Positions 18,954 to 27,935 of a stretch of 64,000 nt of DNA are shown one piece after another. Every line of letters begins with the position of its first letter. Position 1 is the first letter of the stretch. The position numbers were made by a program, and so were the translations under genes. The stretch covers positions 25,325 to 89,324 of the forward strand of contig SHBX01000007.1 in assembly GCA_004211785.1 (NCBI GenBank), written 5' to 3'. The stretch is from Winogradskyella sp. GTDB taxonomy: Bacteria > Bacteroidota > Bacteroidia > Flavobacteriales > Flavobacteriaceae. A model generated the notes under the pieces. That model did not search any database, was not told the origin of the DNA, and saw only the letters and a list, made by a program, of their open reading frames with translations.

Positions 18954-18970
18954 ATTGGACATTTTTCCAA
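18954..18970 (-). promoter_or_regulatory. Weaker copy of the 17-bp box upstream of the porin gene
   Basis: ATTGGACATTTTTCCAA matches the consensus ATTGCACTTTTTTCCAT at 14 of 17 positions and extends to the short palindrome ATTGGA/TCCAAT. On the minus strand it is followed after about 21 bases by TATTATTC, a possible -7 region. It could be chance in A/T-rich DNA. Confidence 0.35.
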
Positions 18971-19572
18971 TTTAAACTACCACCACCAATTAAGCTAGAT
19001 ATCTTCTTTGCAGACAACTCGGATTCCTAGGGGTTTTGTTATTAAAAGCATTAATTTCTTTGGATTTAAATATGGATCTGGATTATTTTGTATTGTGAGA
19101 TGGAAATTAATATTTCTAAAGGACAGATTTACAAGAAAAAATGATAACCATTAGATTTCGATTTCTTTCTACTTTAAGTTATTCTTATTGAAGTTTTATT
19201 TCTTCATCAATTGATTTTTGCACAATGCGTTTTTGCGCTTGTTATAACGTGGATACGTTTCAAGTGATATCATTATTACATCAACTCATTAGAAATTGTA
19301 AATTTTGAATTAAGAAAAATCCTTTTTAGGAGAAGAAACTGTCATTCGATTTAAGAGCAAACTTATTACTACATATATCCTCCAATAAAAAATGAATGGC
19401 ACTCTCGACTTATGGAGAAACTGTGGTGAAGTATATTTTTGGAAAGCACAAATTAAATTATCTATATAAGTCATAAAAAGTTTATTCACTTAATTGATAC
19501 TTGAGATGTGCATATCCTATCTTTGATGGTTGATAAAGGACGTTTTACTAATTTCAATAGTATTTTACAACT
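18971..19572. other. 600-base non-coding region
   Basis: No supported gene. Frames are short on both strands and none begins with a signal or known motif. It separates the porin from the thiol-repair genes. The stretch around 19232-19262 (TGCGCTTGTTATAACG) resembles flavobacterial intergenic repeats, but no second copy is in the window. Confidence 0.5.
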
Positions 19573-20925
19573 TTAATCTATTTTAACCATTATTTTTCTC
19601 GCTCCTAATAAGAGAACTTCATTAAGAGCGGGGTGAACATACATCATATTGGCAAGGTGCCTAATATCATTATCAATTTGCATTACTGCAAGGACCTGAT
19701 GAATCACACTAGAACTTTCTGGACCAATTAGGTGACATCCTAATATTTCGTATGTTTTTGGGTTCACAATAAACTTAGTGCGTTGGTACTGCAAACGCAT
19801 AGCGTTAGCCTTAGCACTATTTGTCCAAGGGGTAAGTGTTGTTACATAATCTAAATTTTGAGCTTTAGCTTCCTGTTCTGTAATTCCAATACTTGCTATT
19901 TCAGGTTCAGAAAAGACAGCATGTGGAACGTATTTGTATTCTAATGGCTTTTTTTCATCACCGTAAAAGAGTTTTGAAAGATAGACAACCTCAAAGCTGG
20001 CAATATGCTGCAATGCATACTTGCTTGCTACATCTCCTATAGCGTAAACACCTTTCACATCTGTTTCGCAGAATTCGTTTCTTTTAATGTATCCGCGTTT
20101 GTTAACTGTGATGGATGTGTTTTCCAGCCTCAAATTATCTGTATTAGGTATCCTGCCTGTAGCCTCAATTAATGCTTCAGAGCTATGGCTTTTCTTCCCT
20201 TCTGGTGACTCGTAATCAATAGTAAAAGCATTATCCTTATGGGTTACTTGGGATATTTTAGCATCGAATAATACGTTTACATTCTTGGTGAATTCCTCTT
20301 TAAAGATGGCGCTTATGTCTTCATCCTCTCTATTCAATAATACCGAACCTCTTGACAACAAAGTCGTTTCTACGCCAATGGCATCAAAGAAATTGGCCAA
20401 TTCTACGCCTATGAATCCAGCGCCAACAATCGTTACAGACTTTGGGATTCCCTCGTTCAAAGGAAAAATAGTGTCGCTAGTCCAAGCCTTTTCATGTAAC
20501 GCCTTTCGTGGTCGTGTACCCGTTGCAACAACAATTTTATCTGCGGTCAAGGTAGTTCCATTTACCTGTACTTCATGGTCAGATAAGAATACGCCTTCTC
20601 CTTCAAAAAGGGTTACGCCTTCAGGTAATCCTTTTGTAGAATTATCACGCACATTAGATAGAAAATCATTGTTAGTCTCAAATATTTTTTCAGTATCAAT
20701 ATACTCAATCTTTGAAGAAATGAAGTGTCGTTGAGAATCTTGTATACTTCTCACCGCATGTGCATGCCCAATTAATAATTTTGAAGGGATACAACCTCTA
20801 TTAGGGCACGTTCCTCCGAGAATGGACTTTTCTATTATAGCTACTTTTTCACCTCTCTTCGCTGCACTTAAAGCAAGGTTTCTTGCTCTTCCTCCTCCAA
20901 TAATAATTAAATCAAATTTTTTCAT
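19573..20925 (-). CDS. Pyridine nucleotide-disulfide oxidoreductase (mycothione/glutathione reductase-like)
   Basis: 450 residues. The redox-active pair is Cys40/Cys45 in GGTCPNRGCIPSK, and the C-terminal dimer motif is HPALNE (His431, Glu436). FAD-binding starts at IIIGGG but reads GGGRARN in place of the usual GGGPAG. A second nucleotide-binding motif GAGFIGVELANFF and ATGRIPNT complete the family. It should use NAD(P)H to reduce a disulfide; with a glutaredoxin fusion 17 bases upstream and Msr genes beyond, the substrate is likely a low-molecular-weight or glutaredoxin disulfide. Whether that thiol is glutathione, bacillithiol or another cannot be read from the sequence. Confidence 0.88.
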   Translation of the reverse strand: MKKFDLIIIGGGRARNLALSAAKRGEKVAIIEKSILGGTCPNRGCIPSKLLIGHAHAVRSIQDSQRHFISSKIEYIDTEKIFETNNDFLSNVRDNSTKGLPEGVTLFEGEGVFLSDHEVQVNGTTLTADKIVVATGTRPRKALHEKAWTSDTIFPLNEGIPKSVTIVGAGFIGVELANFFDAIGVETTLLSRGSVLLNREDEDISAIFKEEFTKNVNVLFDAKISQVTHKDNAFTIDYESPEGKKSHSSEALIEATGRIPNTDNLRLENTSITVNKRGYIKRNEFCETDVKGVYAIGDVASKYALQHIASFEVVYLSKLFYGDEKKPLEYKYVPHAVFSEPEIASIGITEQEAKAQNLDYVTTLTPWTNSAKANAMRLQYQRTKFIVNPKTYEILGCHLIGPESSSVIHQVLAVMQIDNDIRHLANMMYVHPALNEVLLLGARKIMVKID

Positions 20926-20942
20926 GTTTTTCTCTCTAATTG

Positions 20943-21473
20943 TTATTGTATTATTTTACTCCATTTATCGCTACGTCTTGCAATCATTTTAATGTAGCTA
21001 CAAATAGCAATAGCTTTATAACCTTCATTAGTCAATTGTTCAAACGTTTTTTCAACTAACACCTTCCCAATTCCTTTACCTCTTAAGTTATATGGAACTT
21101 CAGAATGATTAAGATACATTTTACCGTTACTTATACTATAATCCACTTTTCCTAATTCTCCATTGATATCTAATATAAAACGTTTGTTTGTTTTGTCATG
21201 TACTATGTCCAATCTGCTTGGTATTAATTTGTTCAACCACTTTTCTATGTCTTCTTTATACGGGTTTCTTAACTTCTTTTTGCCAATAGTAATTGTTGGA
21301 AAATTAAGCTTCCGGTTTTCATAAAGTCCACGCAGCTCTTCAGCATAGTCTTTATTTACTTCTACATCCAAAAATTCCCAAGGCAAACTTGTCTTGTCTA
21401 AAATCAATTTGTAATAATTGGTTTTATGGCATCCTTCTGCACCGTATAATTTTATTTTTGGAATTGTGTGCAT
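20943..21473 (-). CDS. Monothiol glutaredoxin-GNAT acetyltransferase fusion, copy A
   Basis: 176 residues. Residues 5-85 are glutaredoxin-like with a single active cysteine (GCHKT, Cys15) and the cis-Pro region FPTITIGKKKLRNPY. Residues 88-176 match small GNAT proteins of the NATD1/YjdJ type: HSEVPYNLRGKGIGKVLVEK carries the acetyl-CoA loop and SYI...RRSDKW the end. The acceptor is unknown. A close paralogue is at 52217-52750, also right after a TlpA-like gene. The gene starts at the last base of the TlpA-like stop codon, so it is cotranslated with it. Confidence 0.85.
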   Translation of the reverse strand: MHTIPKIKLYGAEGCHKTNYYKLILDKTSLPWEFLDVEVNKDYAEELRGLYENRKLNFPTITIGKKKLRNPYKEDIEKWLNKLIPSRLDIVHDKTNKRFILDINGELGKVDYSISNGKMYLNHSEVPYNLRGKGIGKVLVEKTFEQLTNEGYKAIAICSYIKMIARRSDKWSKIIQ

Positions 21474-21970
21474 TACTTTATTTGACTTAAAAATTCGATT
21501 GCAGCATCTACATTGAGATGAAAATCTGCATATACTAGATTGTTTTGTTTATTTATAAAAATAAACCAAGGCGTCCCCCTTGTTTTATAATTAACCATAA
21601 CATTTGAGCGAGACTTTCCGTCATCACCGGCGTCGTGACCAAAAGGTATTTTCAGATTATACTTCTTCTGTGTTTCTACCATTTTATCATAGGTATTAGC
21701 GTCATATCCTTCAAAAACTGTTTGTACTGCTAAAAATATAATTTTGTCATTATTGTCAAGTGCGCTTACCATTTTCTGTAAGCTTGGCAATCCAACACTA
21801 TGGCATCCTGGGCACCAGCTCTGGAAACAGTAAAGCACTTTAAACTTTCCTGTGTAGTCCGCAAGTTTTATTTGGTCAATTTTGTTCCCGTTGGCATCAA
21901 TCCAATCTTTTACATTAAACTCTGGCGCTTTAAATTTTTTTTCTTCTCCCTCTAAAATACCTTTACTCAT
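21473..21970 (-). CDS. TlpA-like thioredoxin-fold protein, copy A
   Basis: 165 residues without a signal peptide, so probably cytoplasmic. The thioredoxin fold carries CPGC (53-56) in QSWCPGCHS, an extended insertion FGHDAGDDGKSRS, and the cis-Pro segment RGTPWFIF. The motif and length are like peroxiredoxin/TlpA hybrids rather than classic thioredoxin. The paralogue at 51730-52215 is nearly collinear. It probably recycles Msr or peroxide-oxidised thiols together with the Grx-GNAT protein. A terminator-like hairpin separates it from msrA. Confidence 0.82.
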   Translation of the reverse strand: MSKGILEGEEKKFKAPEFNVKDWIDANGNKIDQIKLADYTGKFKVLYCFQSWCPGCHSVGLPSLQKMVSALDNNDKIIFLAVQTVFEGYDANTYDKMVETQKKYNLKIPFGHDAGDDGKSRSNVMVNYKTRGTPWFIFINKQNNLVYADFHLNVDAAIEFLSQIK

Positions 21971-22007
21971 ATGGTTTTCATTTTTGAGTTGCTCTTATAT
22001 TTATTAA

Positions 22008-22043
22008 AATTAAAAACAAAAGGAGTGCTTAGGCACTCCTTTT
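22008..22043 (-). terminator. Hairpin between msrA and tlpA-like gene, copy A
   Basis: AAAAGGAGTGC (22018-22028) pairs with GCACTCCTTTT (22033-22043), an 11-bp perfect stem with a 4-base loop. The minus strand continues TTTTGTTTTTAA. It should end most msrB-msrA transcripts, or set a lower level for the TlpA/Grx/reductase genes. Confidence 0.8.
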
Positions 22044-22079
22044 ATCGCTATTAATCCACAAATAAAAAGAGCTGCTTCT

Positions 22080-22628
22080 CTAATTTGCAGCTTTAAGTTT
22101 CTCGCCGTGCATTTTTCTCAATTTAGCGAGTTTAGGTTCTATAATTGTCTTACAATAACTCGCCCCTTTATTTCTATTGTAATAATCCTGATGCTGTTTT
22201 TCAGCAGGATGAAAAATTTGAGCAAGACTGATTTCTGTAGTAATAGGCTCTTTAAAATATGGCTCAAGCTGTTTCACCATTTCCTTTGCTATTTCTTTTT
22301 GTTCTACAGAATGGAAAAAAATTATTGAGCGGTATTGAGAACCATATCCGGCTCTCTTTACATTATCTGATGTGGGGTTATGACTTGTCATAAAAACGAA
22401 TAGCAAATCTTCATACGCAACAACATCTGGATTAAAGTTCACTTGCACTGCTTCTGCATGTCCTGTAAGACCTGAACAGACCTCTTTATATGTAGGCACT
22501 CCTGGCACTATTCCGCCAGAATAACCTGAAGTAACTTTCTCGACACCTTCTAGTTGTAAAAAAACAGCTTCGAGGCACCAAAAGCATCCAGCTCCAACAG
22601 TCAGAGTCTCTGTCTTATTCTTAGCCAT
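22080..22628 (-). CDS. msrA: Peptide methionine-S-sulfoxide reductase MsrA, copy A
   Basis: 182 residues. The active-site motif GAGCFWCLEAVF carries the nucleophile Cys15; Cys18 is a likely resolving residue. Other family marks are SGYSGG, GHAEAV, GYGSQYRS and EKQHQDYY. The enzyme reduces the S-epimer of methionine sulfoxide in proteins. No signal peptide, so cytoplasmic. It starts 7 bases after the msrB stop codon. Two further MsrA relatives are in the window at 51090-51632 and 54295-54801. Confidence 0.95.
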   Translation of the reverse strand: MAKNKTETLTVGAGCFWCLEAVFLQLEGVEKVTSGYSGGIVPGVPTYKEVCSGLTGHAEAVQVNFNPDVVAYEDLLFVFMTSHNPTSDNVKRAGYGSQYRSIIFFHSVEQKEIAKEMVKQLEPYFKEPITTEISLAQIFHPAEKQHQDYYNRNKGASYCKTIIEPKLAKLRKMHGEKLKAAN

Positions 22629-22635
22629 CGCTAGA

Positions 22636-23091
22636 TTATTCCGTTCCTTCAGCCTGAAGAACCATTGCTCCAGAGTTTATACAATACCTTAACCCACTAG
22701 GCTCAGGCCCATCAGGAAAAACGTGCCCCTGATGCGCGTCGCAAGTATTGCACTGTACTTCTACACGAACCATCCCATAAGAAGCATCTCTTATGTACTT
22801 GATAGCATTCTCTTTTATTGGCTGAGAAAAACTTGGCCAACCCGTTCCTGAATTAAATTTAATTGTTGAGTCAAACAATGGCGTATTACAACAAACGCAA
22901 TTATACTTCCCTGCGTCATATCGACTACACAAGGCTCCTGAATGAGGAACTTCTGTTCCAGCTTTTCTAGTAATCCTGAATTGCTCTGGGGTCAAGACAG
23001 ATTTCCATTCTTCTTCTGTTTTTTCAATTCTTTGGTCAGGCGCTGGATTCCCATTTACCGAAAAGTTAATAACATCTTTCCAAGTTAACAT
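22636..23091 (-). CDS. msrB: Peptide methionine-R-sulfoxide reductase MsrB, copy A
   Basis: 151 residues. The nucleophile is Cys137 in GLRYCINS, and the zinc site is made of Cys65/Cys68 (YNCVCCNT) and Cys114/Cys117 (CNTCDAH). GTGWPSF and GPEPSGLRYC are family signatures. It reduces the R-epimer of methionine sulfoxide. First gene of the block A repair unit; an AraC-family gene ends 184 bases upstream on the same strand. The paralogue at 50638-51090 shares the same first 15 residues. Confidence 0.95.
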   Translation of the reverse strand: MLTWKDVINFSVNGNPAPDQRIEKTEEEWKSVLTPEQFRITRKAGTEVPHSGALCSRYDAGKYNCVCCNTPLFDSTIKFNSGTGWPSFSQPIKENAIKYIRDASYGMVRVEVQCNTCDAHQGHVFPDGPEPSGLRYCINSGAMVLQAEGTE

Positions 23092-23147
23092 AGCACTAAT
23101 TTAAATTTTATTACTATGCAAAAATATATCTCTTTAAGTTTCTATGA

Positions 23148-23169
23148 GTTACATATTTTTCCTTGTAAC
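23148..23169. promoter_or_regulatory. Inverted repeat upstream of msrB copy A
   Basis: GTTACA (23148-23153) and TGTAAC (23164-23169) form an exact 6-bp inverted repeat with 10 bases between, located 57-78 bases before the msrB start. The position suits an operator for the AraC-type regulator encoded just upstream. Confidence 0.4.
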
Positions 23170-23274
23170 ATATACATTTACCTCACGTTCTATTAATATT
23201 TTTATTCCAGCTAGGATATTTTACTTTCTCAAGCTATAGCTAAAAAAATAATTTAGAAATGATTAATTCTTATC

Positions 23275-24111
23275 TCAATTAGAGTTATCAATCTTGTATT
23301 GCATCGGTGATTTGCCCGTATGCTTTTTGAAAAATTTTGAAAAGTGAGATGCTTCATTAAAGCCTAGAGAATAAGCAATTTCGCTCATGCTTTTATCTGA
23401 AAACCTAATGAGTCTTTCTCCTTCTAAACAAATACGATTACTGATAACTTTTAATGGTGATTTATTATAATACCTCAAAAAAACATTTGATAAGGATTTT
23501 GGTGATATATTCAAAATATCTGCATATTCAGAAACTTTATGCTTTTCTCTAAAATGATGCTCCACTAATAAATTAAACTTTCTAATAATATCAAGTTTCC
23601 CTTGAGGCATATCTTCTTTAGGAAGTATTTTGCGTGCTATTCTAACAGATTTAATTAAAAGACGCTTTAATAGCACCATAAGCATCTCCCCCTGAATATG
23701 GTCAACAGTTTCAAACTCTTCTACAAAGAAATCGCATAGTAAATTAAAGCTCATTTCTTCCTCTGGAGTTAATCCAACTATAACAGGCATTGAAGACCCA
23801 AGAAATAAAAATCCATTACAAGAAACCTCAGCATCATGGTCTCTAATACAATAGAAAGCACGGTTAAACGAGTAAATAATGATTTTAGCATTCTCTACTT
23901 CTAAATCTAAATCGTTTAATGGAGTCACGAATAATAGCTGTCCTCTTTTTAAAAACATTCTACAGCCATCTACACCTAAAGTTATTTCATCGTCTTTAGC
24001 CCAAATAATTTTGTAGCAGGATTTGTTTATGCTACCAGCATTGAATCTCATTTCTGAGGCGTCAATAAGACTGAATTCACTTTCGTAGTTGTCTTTATAA
24101 TAGTATTCCAT
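23275..24111 (-). CDS. AraC-family regulator next to the msr cassette, copy A
   Basis: 278 residues. An N-terminal cupin-like domain (to about 165) is followed by a two-part helix-turn-helix, with the second repeat EIAYSLGFNEASHFSKFFKK. The paralogue at 44843-45688 shares long identical stretches (IRDHD.EVSCNGFLFLGSS, HIQGEML.VLLKRLLIKSVR). Cys in EVSCNGF is conserved in both. It lies upstream of msrB on the same strand, so control of the methionine-sulfoxide repair genes is the natural guess. Confidence 0.85.
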   Translation of the reverse strand: MEYYYKDNYESEFSLIDASEMRFNAGSINKSCYKIIWAKDDEITLGVDGCRMFLKRGQLLFVTPLNDLDLEVENAKIIIYSFNRAFYCIRDHDAEVSCNGFLFLGSSMPVIVGLTPEEEMSFNLLCDFFVEEFETVDHIQGEMLMVLLKRLLIKSVRIARKILPKEDMPQGKLDIIRKFNLLVEHHFREKHKVSEYADILNISPKSLSNVFLRYYNKSPLKVISNRICLEGERLIRFSDKSMSEIAYSLGFNEASHFSKFFKKHTGKSPMQYKIDNSN

Positions 24112-24317
24112 TTTTCGTTAAAAGCTATTTATTGATTTGGAACAATTGTAATGTTAAGATAAGCAAATAATGCTAAAAATAACTTTTAAAAATGAATAAC
24201 CAGTGAAATATATTTTGTTTAGAGTCAAGTTTTCAAGACATTAGAAAATTACCCCCAATTATTTCTAAAAACAAGTGAATCTTATTTACTTATTACTGAA
24301 CTAAACAATAATGCAGT

Positions 24318-25028
24318 TTAATTCTTTTTCAAAGTATCGCAAGGCTTAACCCTTGAATCAATTATAGTTGGTGTTATAGGGTCTGTATAAACACCTTCAA
24401 AAATTGGATGCTCACCATCCGATTTAAAAAAATCTATTTTATTATTATGTCTTGTGTAATGAATTACTGGTTCACCATCAATAAAGAATATTGAGTCTTT
24501 ACAAACATCAACTTTTATAAATTCCATTAATACAACTTCATCTAATTTTCTCTCATTGTCCAAACCAGAACATCTTATCTTTTCATAATGGTCATCTACC
24601 CATATCATACAATTCTTTTTGTAATACTTTAAGATAAATAATACAGCTATTATCAATAATATTAGGCAACTAACTATAGCAATTCTTTTTATTTTCCAAA
24701 GCTTTTTTTCTAATTCAATATTCGCTTTTATTATAGAGATCTTATCCTGTTTACTATTTAGGCCAGAACAAAAAGCTATAAAGTTATTAGAACCTAAATA
24801 TTTACTTAATGCATCTAAATTATATTCATATGGTATCCTTTTTCTTCTACTCTTATTTAATACATAAGAGTTGTAATAACGTGTTAAGGTTCTTTCATTT
24901 ATACTAACGATAGATTCCAGAAATTGAGACAGCCCATAAGCTGTATTTTTTTTTGATTCCTCTTTAGCTTTATTGAACACGAGCAACATTAGTCCTCTAA
25001 TTTGCTCTTCTTTACTTATTTCCTCCAT
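24318..25028 (-). CDS. Hypothetical protein, helical N-terminus, one membrane helix
   Basis: 236 residues. Residues 1-90 are helical and charged, with a segment (IVSINERTLTRYYNSYVLN) that could be a helix-turn-helix; a single membrane helix lies at about 112-133; the C-terminal 100 residues are strand-rich and should be outside the cytoplasm. Proteins of this plan are frequent in flavobacteria, but I do not know a function. It is divergent from the lipoprotein/histidine kinase genes, with a shared 340-base gap that holds a palindrome. Confidence 0.55.
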   Translation of the reverse strand: MEEISKEEQIRGLMLLVFNKAKEESKKNTAYGLSQFLESIVSINERTLTRYYNSYVLNKSRRKRIPYEYNLDALSKYLGSNNFIAFCSGLNSKQDKISIIKANIELEKKLWKIKRIAIVSCLILLIIAVLFILKYYKKNCMIWVDDHYEKIRCSGLDNERKLDEVVLMEFIKVDVCKDSIFFIDGEPVIHYTRHNNKIDFFKSDGEHPIFEGVYTDPITPTIIDSRVKPCDTLKKN

Positions 25029-25368
25029 ATAAATTAAGGTTAGTTAAAATTCTGAAAATCAAATATTTAAAAATAAAAAAATAGATGTCTAAAAGATGTC
25101 ACTAGTCTGTCAATAATAATTTTTCAATTCTTCATTTAATTCGCTTCATAATCAATTCTAGTTATGCATTGCTAACATAACTAAAGTACAAAATTGATTA
25201 CTACGGAATACCGTAAAGTAATACTTAATAGTTGGCTTGGGAGGCTTCTATCAAGTTTTACTCTACACCTTCTTACTTCCCAAAAGAAACGAATGTATAA
25301 CCCAAAAGGGTTGCACAAAACTTATCTGAAGAACTTCGGACAGCAACCTTTTTACAATTTTTTAAATC
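25029..25368. other. Divergent non-coding gap before the kinase operon
   Basis: 340 bases without a convincing gene; a 75-codon plus-strand frame in it ends inside the lipoprotein gene and has no features. It contains the inverted repeat at 25202-25215 and must carry the promoters of both flanking genes. Confidence 0.5.
25202..25215. promoter_or_regulatory. Palindrome TACGG-AATA-CCGTA
   Basis: Exact 5-bp arms around AATA, about 155 bases before the lipoprotein start. Its core resembles the stems at 27936-27955 and 28208-28237, both flanking the response regulator's downstream genes. Confidence 0.45.
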
Positions 25369-25542
25369 ATGAAAAAAGTAATATATCTTTTTGCAATGCT
25401 TTTTATTGCAATGAATTTTAGCTCGTGTAATCCCGAAAGTTTAGTGGATGAAGTAGAACATCAAGCCTGTTGTGATGAAAATGGGGAAATTGACCCACCA
25501 CCTCCACCACCAAACGACCCAGATATCGGTAATGGAGGGTAA
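25369..25542 (+). CDS. Small lipoprotein with a proline run
   Basis: 57 residues, ATG 25369 to TAA 25542. A lipoprotein signal MKKVIYLFAMLFIAMNFSSC is followed by an acidic segment with two adjacent cysteines (QACCDENGE), six consecutive prolines and a DPDIGNGG tail. It lies 27 bases before the histidine kinase gene and is probably cotranscribed. Its small size and position suggest a periplasmic ligand or accessory of the sensor; that is a guess. Confidence 0.65.
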   Translation: MKKVIYLFAMLFIAMNFSSCNPESLVDEVEHQACCDENGEIDPPPPPPNDPDIGNGG

Positions 25543-25569
25543 TAATTAAATTGTTACTAATTTAGAGGA

Positions 25570-27225
25570 ATGAAACCAATCAAAATTTCATTCCTCTTTT
25601 TTTTAATCTTTCTTTTTTGTTTTAACTTCAAAAGTGAATCTCAAAACAAATCAGATAGCACAAATTATTATATCAAATTAATTAATAACCCTAAAACTGA
25701 TAGTGACTTAATAGATGCTACTTTATATCTTCAAAAAGCAAATAAAAATAATTCTCCAGATAGACAAGTATATAATCTTATTTATATAGCTCGTGCTCAA
25801 AGAAAAATGGGACTAATTTTTGAAGGTGAAGATACTGCGGTCAAAGCATTAAAGTTGTTGGATAAAACAGAAGGTAATTATGATGAATATAAAGTCACTA
25901 TATATAATTTTTTAGGCATTTTATACTATGAATATGAGGATTATCAATCTTCATCAAGATATTATAATCAAAGTTTAGAACTAAATAAAAACTCAAAGAG
26001 TAAATCAACAACAATAAATAATATTGGTAATAATTACAAAAAACTTAACGACTATAAATCTGCGATTTCATTTTATAAAAAATCTCTTGAAATAAGTTTA
26101 AATTATGATAATAAAAAGGATATAGCAAGGGCATTGGACAACCTCGGTAGTGCTCAATTAAAAATTTCTGACACTAATGCTTTAAAAAATCTTCAAGAAG
26201 CACTTAATATAAGAAAAGAACTAAATTATCAATCAGGAATTATTACAAGCTATTTACATTTAGGTGAATATTATAAGAGTATAAATGATAAAGAAAAAGC
26301 ATTAGAATATGCAAATGAAGCATTAATAATTGCTGACTCTAATAAAAACAAAGAATATAAAAAAGCTGCCTTAACTTTTTATACTAATTTAAGTAGTGAT
26401 AAAAGAGTTTTAGAATTGAATAAATTAAATAAGGAAATTGAAAAAGATAGTAAGCTACAAAGTAATAAATATGCCAGTAAAAGGTATAGTCTCGACTTAG
26501 CTAATGAAGAAATTAATCAAATGACTCTCAATAATGAAAAACAGAAAGTAAAAACAACCTTTGCACTACTAATAACCTTATTTATTGTCATTTTATCACT
26601 ATTCATATTCTTCCTCCTAAAATCTAGGCATAAAAAGGATAAAATAAAGCAAGTATATCTCAAAGAAACTGAAATATCAAAAAAAGTTCATGATGAACTC
26701 GCAAACGATATGTCTGATCTTATGAATTTTGTAGAAAACGACATCGAAGTTTCTCAACATAAAAAATCAACATTGTTAGACAATATCGAGGATATTTATA
26801 TACGCACTAGAGATATTTCTACTGAAACAGGAAACATAGATTTAGCTAATTTTTCAGATAGCATTAAACACCTTTTGATGCAACATAACAAGCCAGAAAC
26901 TAAAGTAGTAACCAATGATATAAATGCGATAAACTGGCAGAGCTTAGAAGAGCACAAAAAAGTAGTAATATACCGATGCTTACAAGAGTTACTAGTCAAC
27001 ATGAAAAAGCATAGTAAGGCCAAAGTCGTTAGTATTGTATTTAAAAATCATAACAAGAAAAAAGAGATTCGCTATGTCGATGATGGTCTAGGCTTCTCTA
27101 TTGATGAAACTAAGCTCAATGGTTTATCAAATGTGGAATCCCGTATTAATGGCATCGGTGGAAGTTTTAACTTCACAACTTCAAAAGGAAATGGTTTTAA
27201 AGCCACTTTAGAATTTAATAGTTAA
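25570..27225 (+). CDS. TPR-containing sensor histidine kinase
   Basis: 551 residues. A signal peptide or N-terminal anchor (1-22) is followed by a periplasmic region of tetratricopeptide-like repeats (about 65-275), a coil, one membrane helix (330-350) and a cytoplasmic kinase. The phosphoacceptor is likely His374 in KKVHDELAND. The ATPase part has the N box at Asn477 (ELLVNMKKHSKA), DDGLGF (504-509) and GLSNVESRI (518-526). This is the plan of two-component sensors partnered with LuxR-type regulators. The response regulator gene follows after 9 bases. Confidence 0.9.
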   Translation: MKPIKISFLFFLIFLFCFNFKSESQNKSDSTNYYIKLINNPKTDSDLIDATLYLQKANKNNSPDRQVYNLIYIARAQRKMGLIFEGEDTAVKALKLLDKTEGNYDEYKVTIYNFLGILYYEYEDYQSSSRYYNQSLELNKNSKSKSTTINNIGNNYKKLNDYKSAISFYKKSLEISLNYDNKKDIARALDNLGSAQLKISDTNALKNLQEALNIRKELNYQSGIITSYLHLGEYYKSINDKEKALEYANEALIIADSNKNKEYKKAALTFYTNLSSDKRVLELNKLNKEIEKDSKLQSNKYASKRYSLDLANEEINQMTLNNEKQKVKTTFALLITLFIVILSLFIFFLLKSRHKKDKIKQVYLKETEISKKVHDELANDMSDLMNFVENDIEVSQHKKSTLLDNIEDIYIRTRDISTETGNIDLANFSDSIKHLLMQHNKPETKVVTNDINAINWQSLEEHKKVVIYRCLQELLVNMKKHSKAKVVSIVFKNHNKKKEIRYVDDGLGFSIDETKLNGLSNVESRINGIGGSFNFTTSKGNGFKATLEFNS

Positions 27226-27234
27226 ATACTTATT

Positions 27235-27903
27235 ATGTTTCAAAATATTTTAATTGCTGAAGATCAGAATACCATCAATAAAGGTGTAGAGCGTACATTA
27301 AATGAACTAGATATCCCAAATATAGTTACTGCTCAATATTGTGATGATGCACTTCTTAAGCTAAAAGCTGCATTGCAAGTCAATCAACCTTTTAACCTTT
27401 TAATTACAGATTTATCGTTTAAAGCCGATCATAGAGAGAGAACATTGACTTCTGGCGAAGCCTTAATAAAAGCTGTGAAGACTATTCAACCTAATTTAAA
27501 AATTATTGTGTTTTCAGTAGAACATCGCATAGGTAAAATAAAAAGTCTTATTGACACTTACGATATTAATGCTTATGTTGAAAAAGGACGTGAAGAATCC
27601 ATAGAGTTAAAAAAAGCAATACATACAATTCTTAAAGACGAAATGTATTGTTCTCATAGCATTGAGCAATTACTTCGTAATGTTGATGACATTTCTCAAA
27701 CAGATCAATATGATGAATTGCTATTACAACTTCTAGCTAAGGGTCTTAAGAGAGAGCAGATTGCCAACTACTTCAAAGAAAAAGATTATCCAGCACGTAG
27801 CCTCAGCAGTATCGAAAAGCGTATCAATAAACTAAAAGTACTTTTTGACGCGCATACTTCCGAACAGCTTGTTGCTATTGCTATTGATAGAGGTCTAATC
27901 TAA
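27235..27903 (+). CDS. Response regulator with LuxR-like C-terminal domain
   Basis: 222 residues. The receiver domain (1-130) has the acidic pocket at Glu9/Asp10, phosphoacceptor Asp59 in LLITDLSF, and Lys near 117 in AYVEKG. The C-terminal region (about 155-222) has an HTH-like layout (LLAKGLKREQIANYF..., SSIEKRINKLK, AIDRGLI) as in NarL/LuxR regulators. It pairs with the kinase immediately upstream. Palindromes at 25202, 27936 and 28208 around this operon are candidate targets. Confidence 0.88.
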   Translation: MFQNILIAEDQNTINKGVERTLNELDIPNIVTAQYCDDALLKLKAALQVNQPFNLLITDLSFKADHRERTLTSGEALIKAVKTIQPNLKIIVFSVEHRIGKIKSLIDTYDINAYVEKGREESIELKKAIHTILKDEMYCSHSIEQLLRNVDDISQTDQYDELLLQLLAKGLKREQIANYFKEKDYPARSLSSIEKRINKLKVLFDAHTSEQLVAIAIDRGLI

Positions 27904-27935
27904 TAATTTATTTTACAACTATTTTATTGTGCTAT

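Noticed and set aside
19232..19262. attC-like stretch with GTTATAAC
   Set aside because: No second copy, no integrase in the window and no cassette-like gene array; chance similarity or a common intergenic repeat.
25194..25421. 75-codon plus-strand frame ahead of the kinase operon
   Set aside because: It overlaps a clean lipoprotein gene (25369-25542) in another frame, has no features, and covers the palindrome and promoter region.
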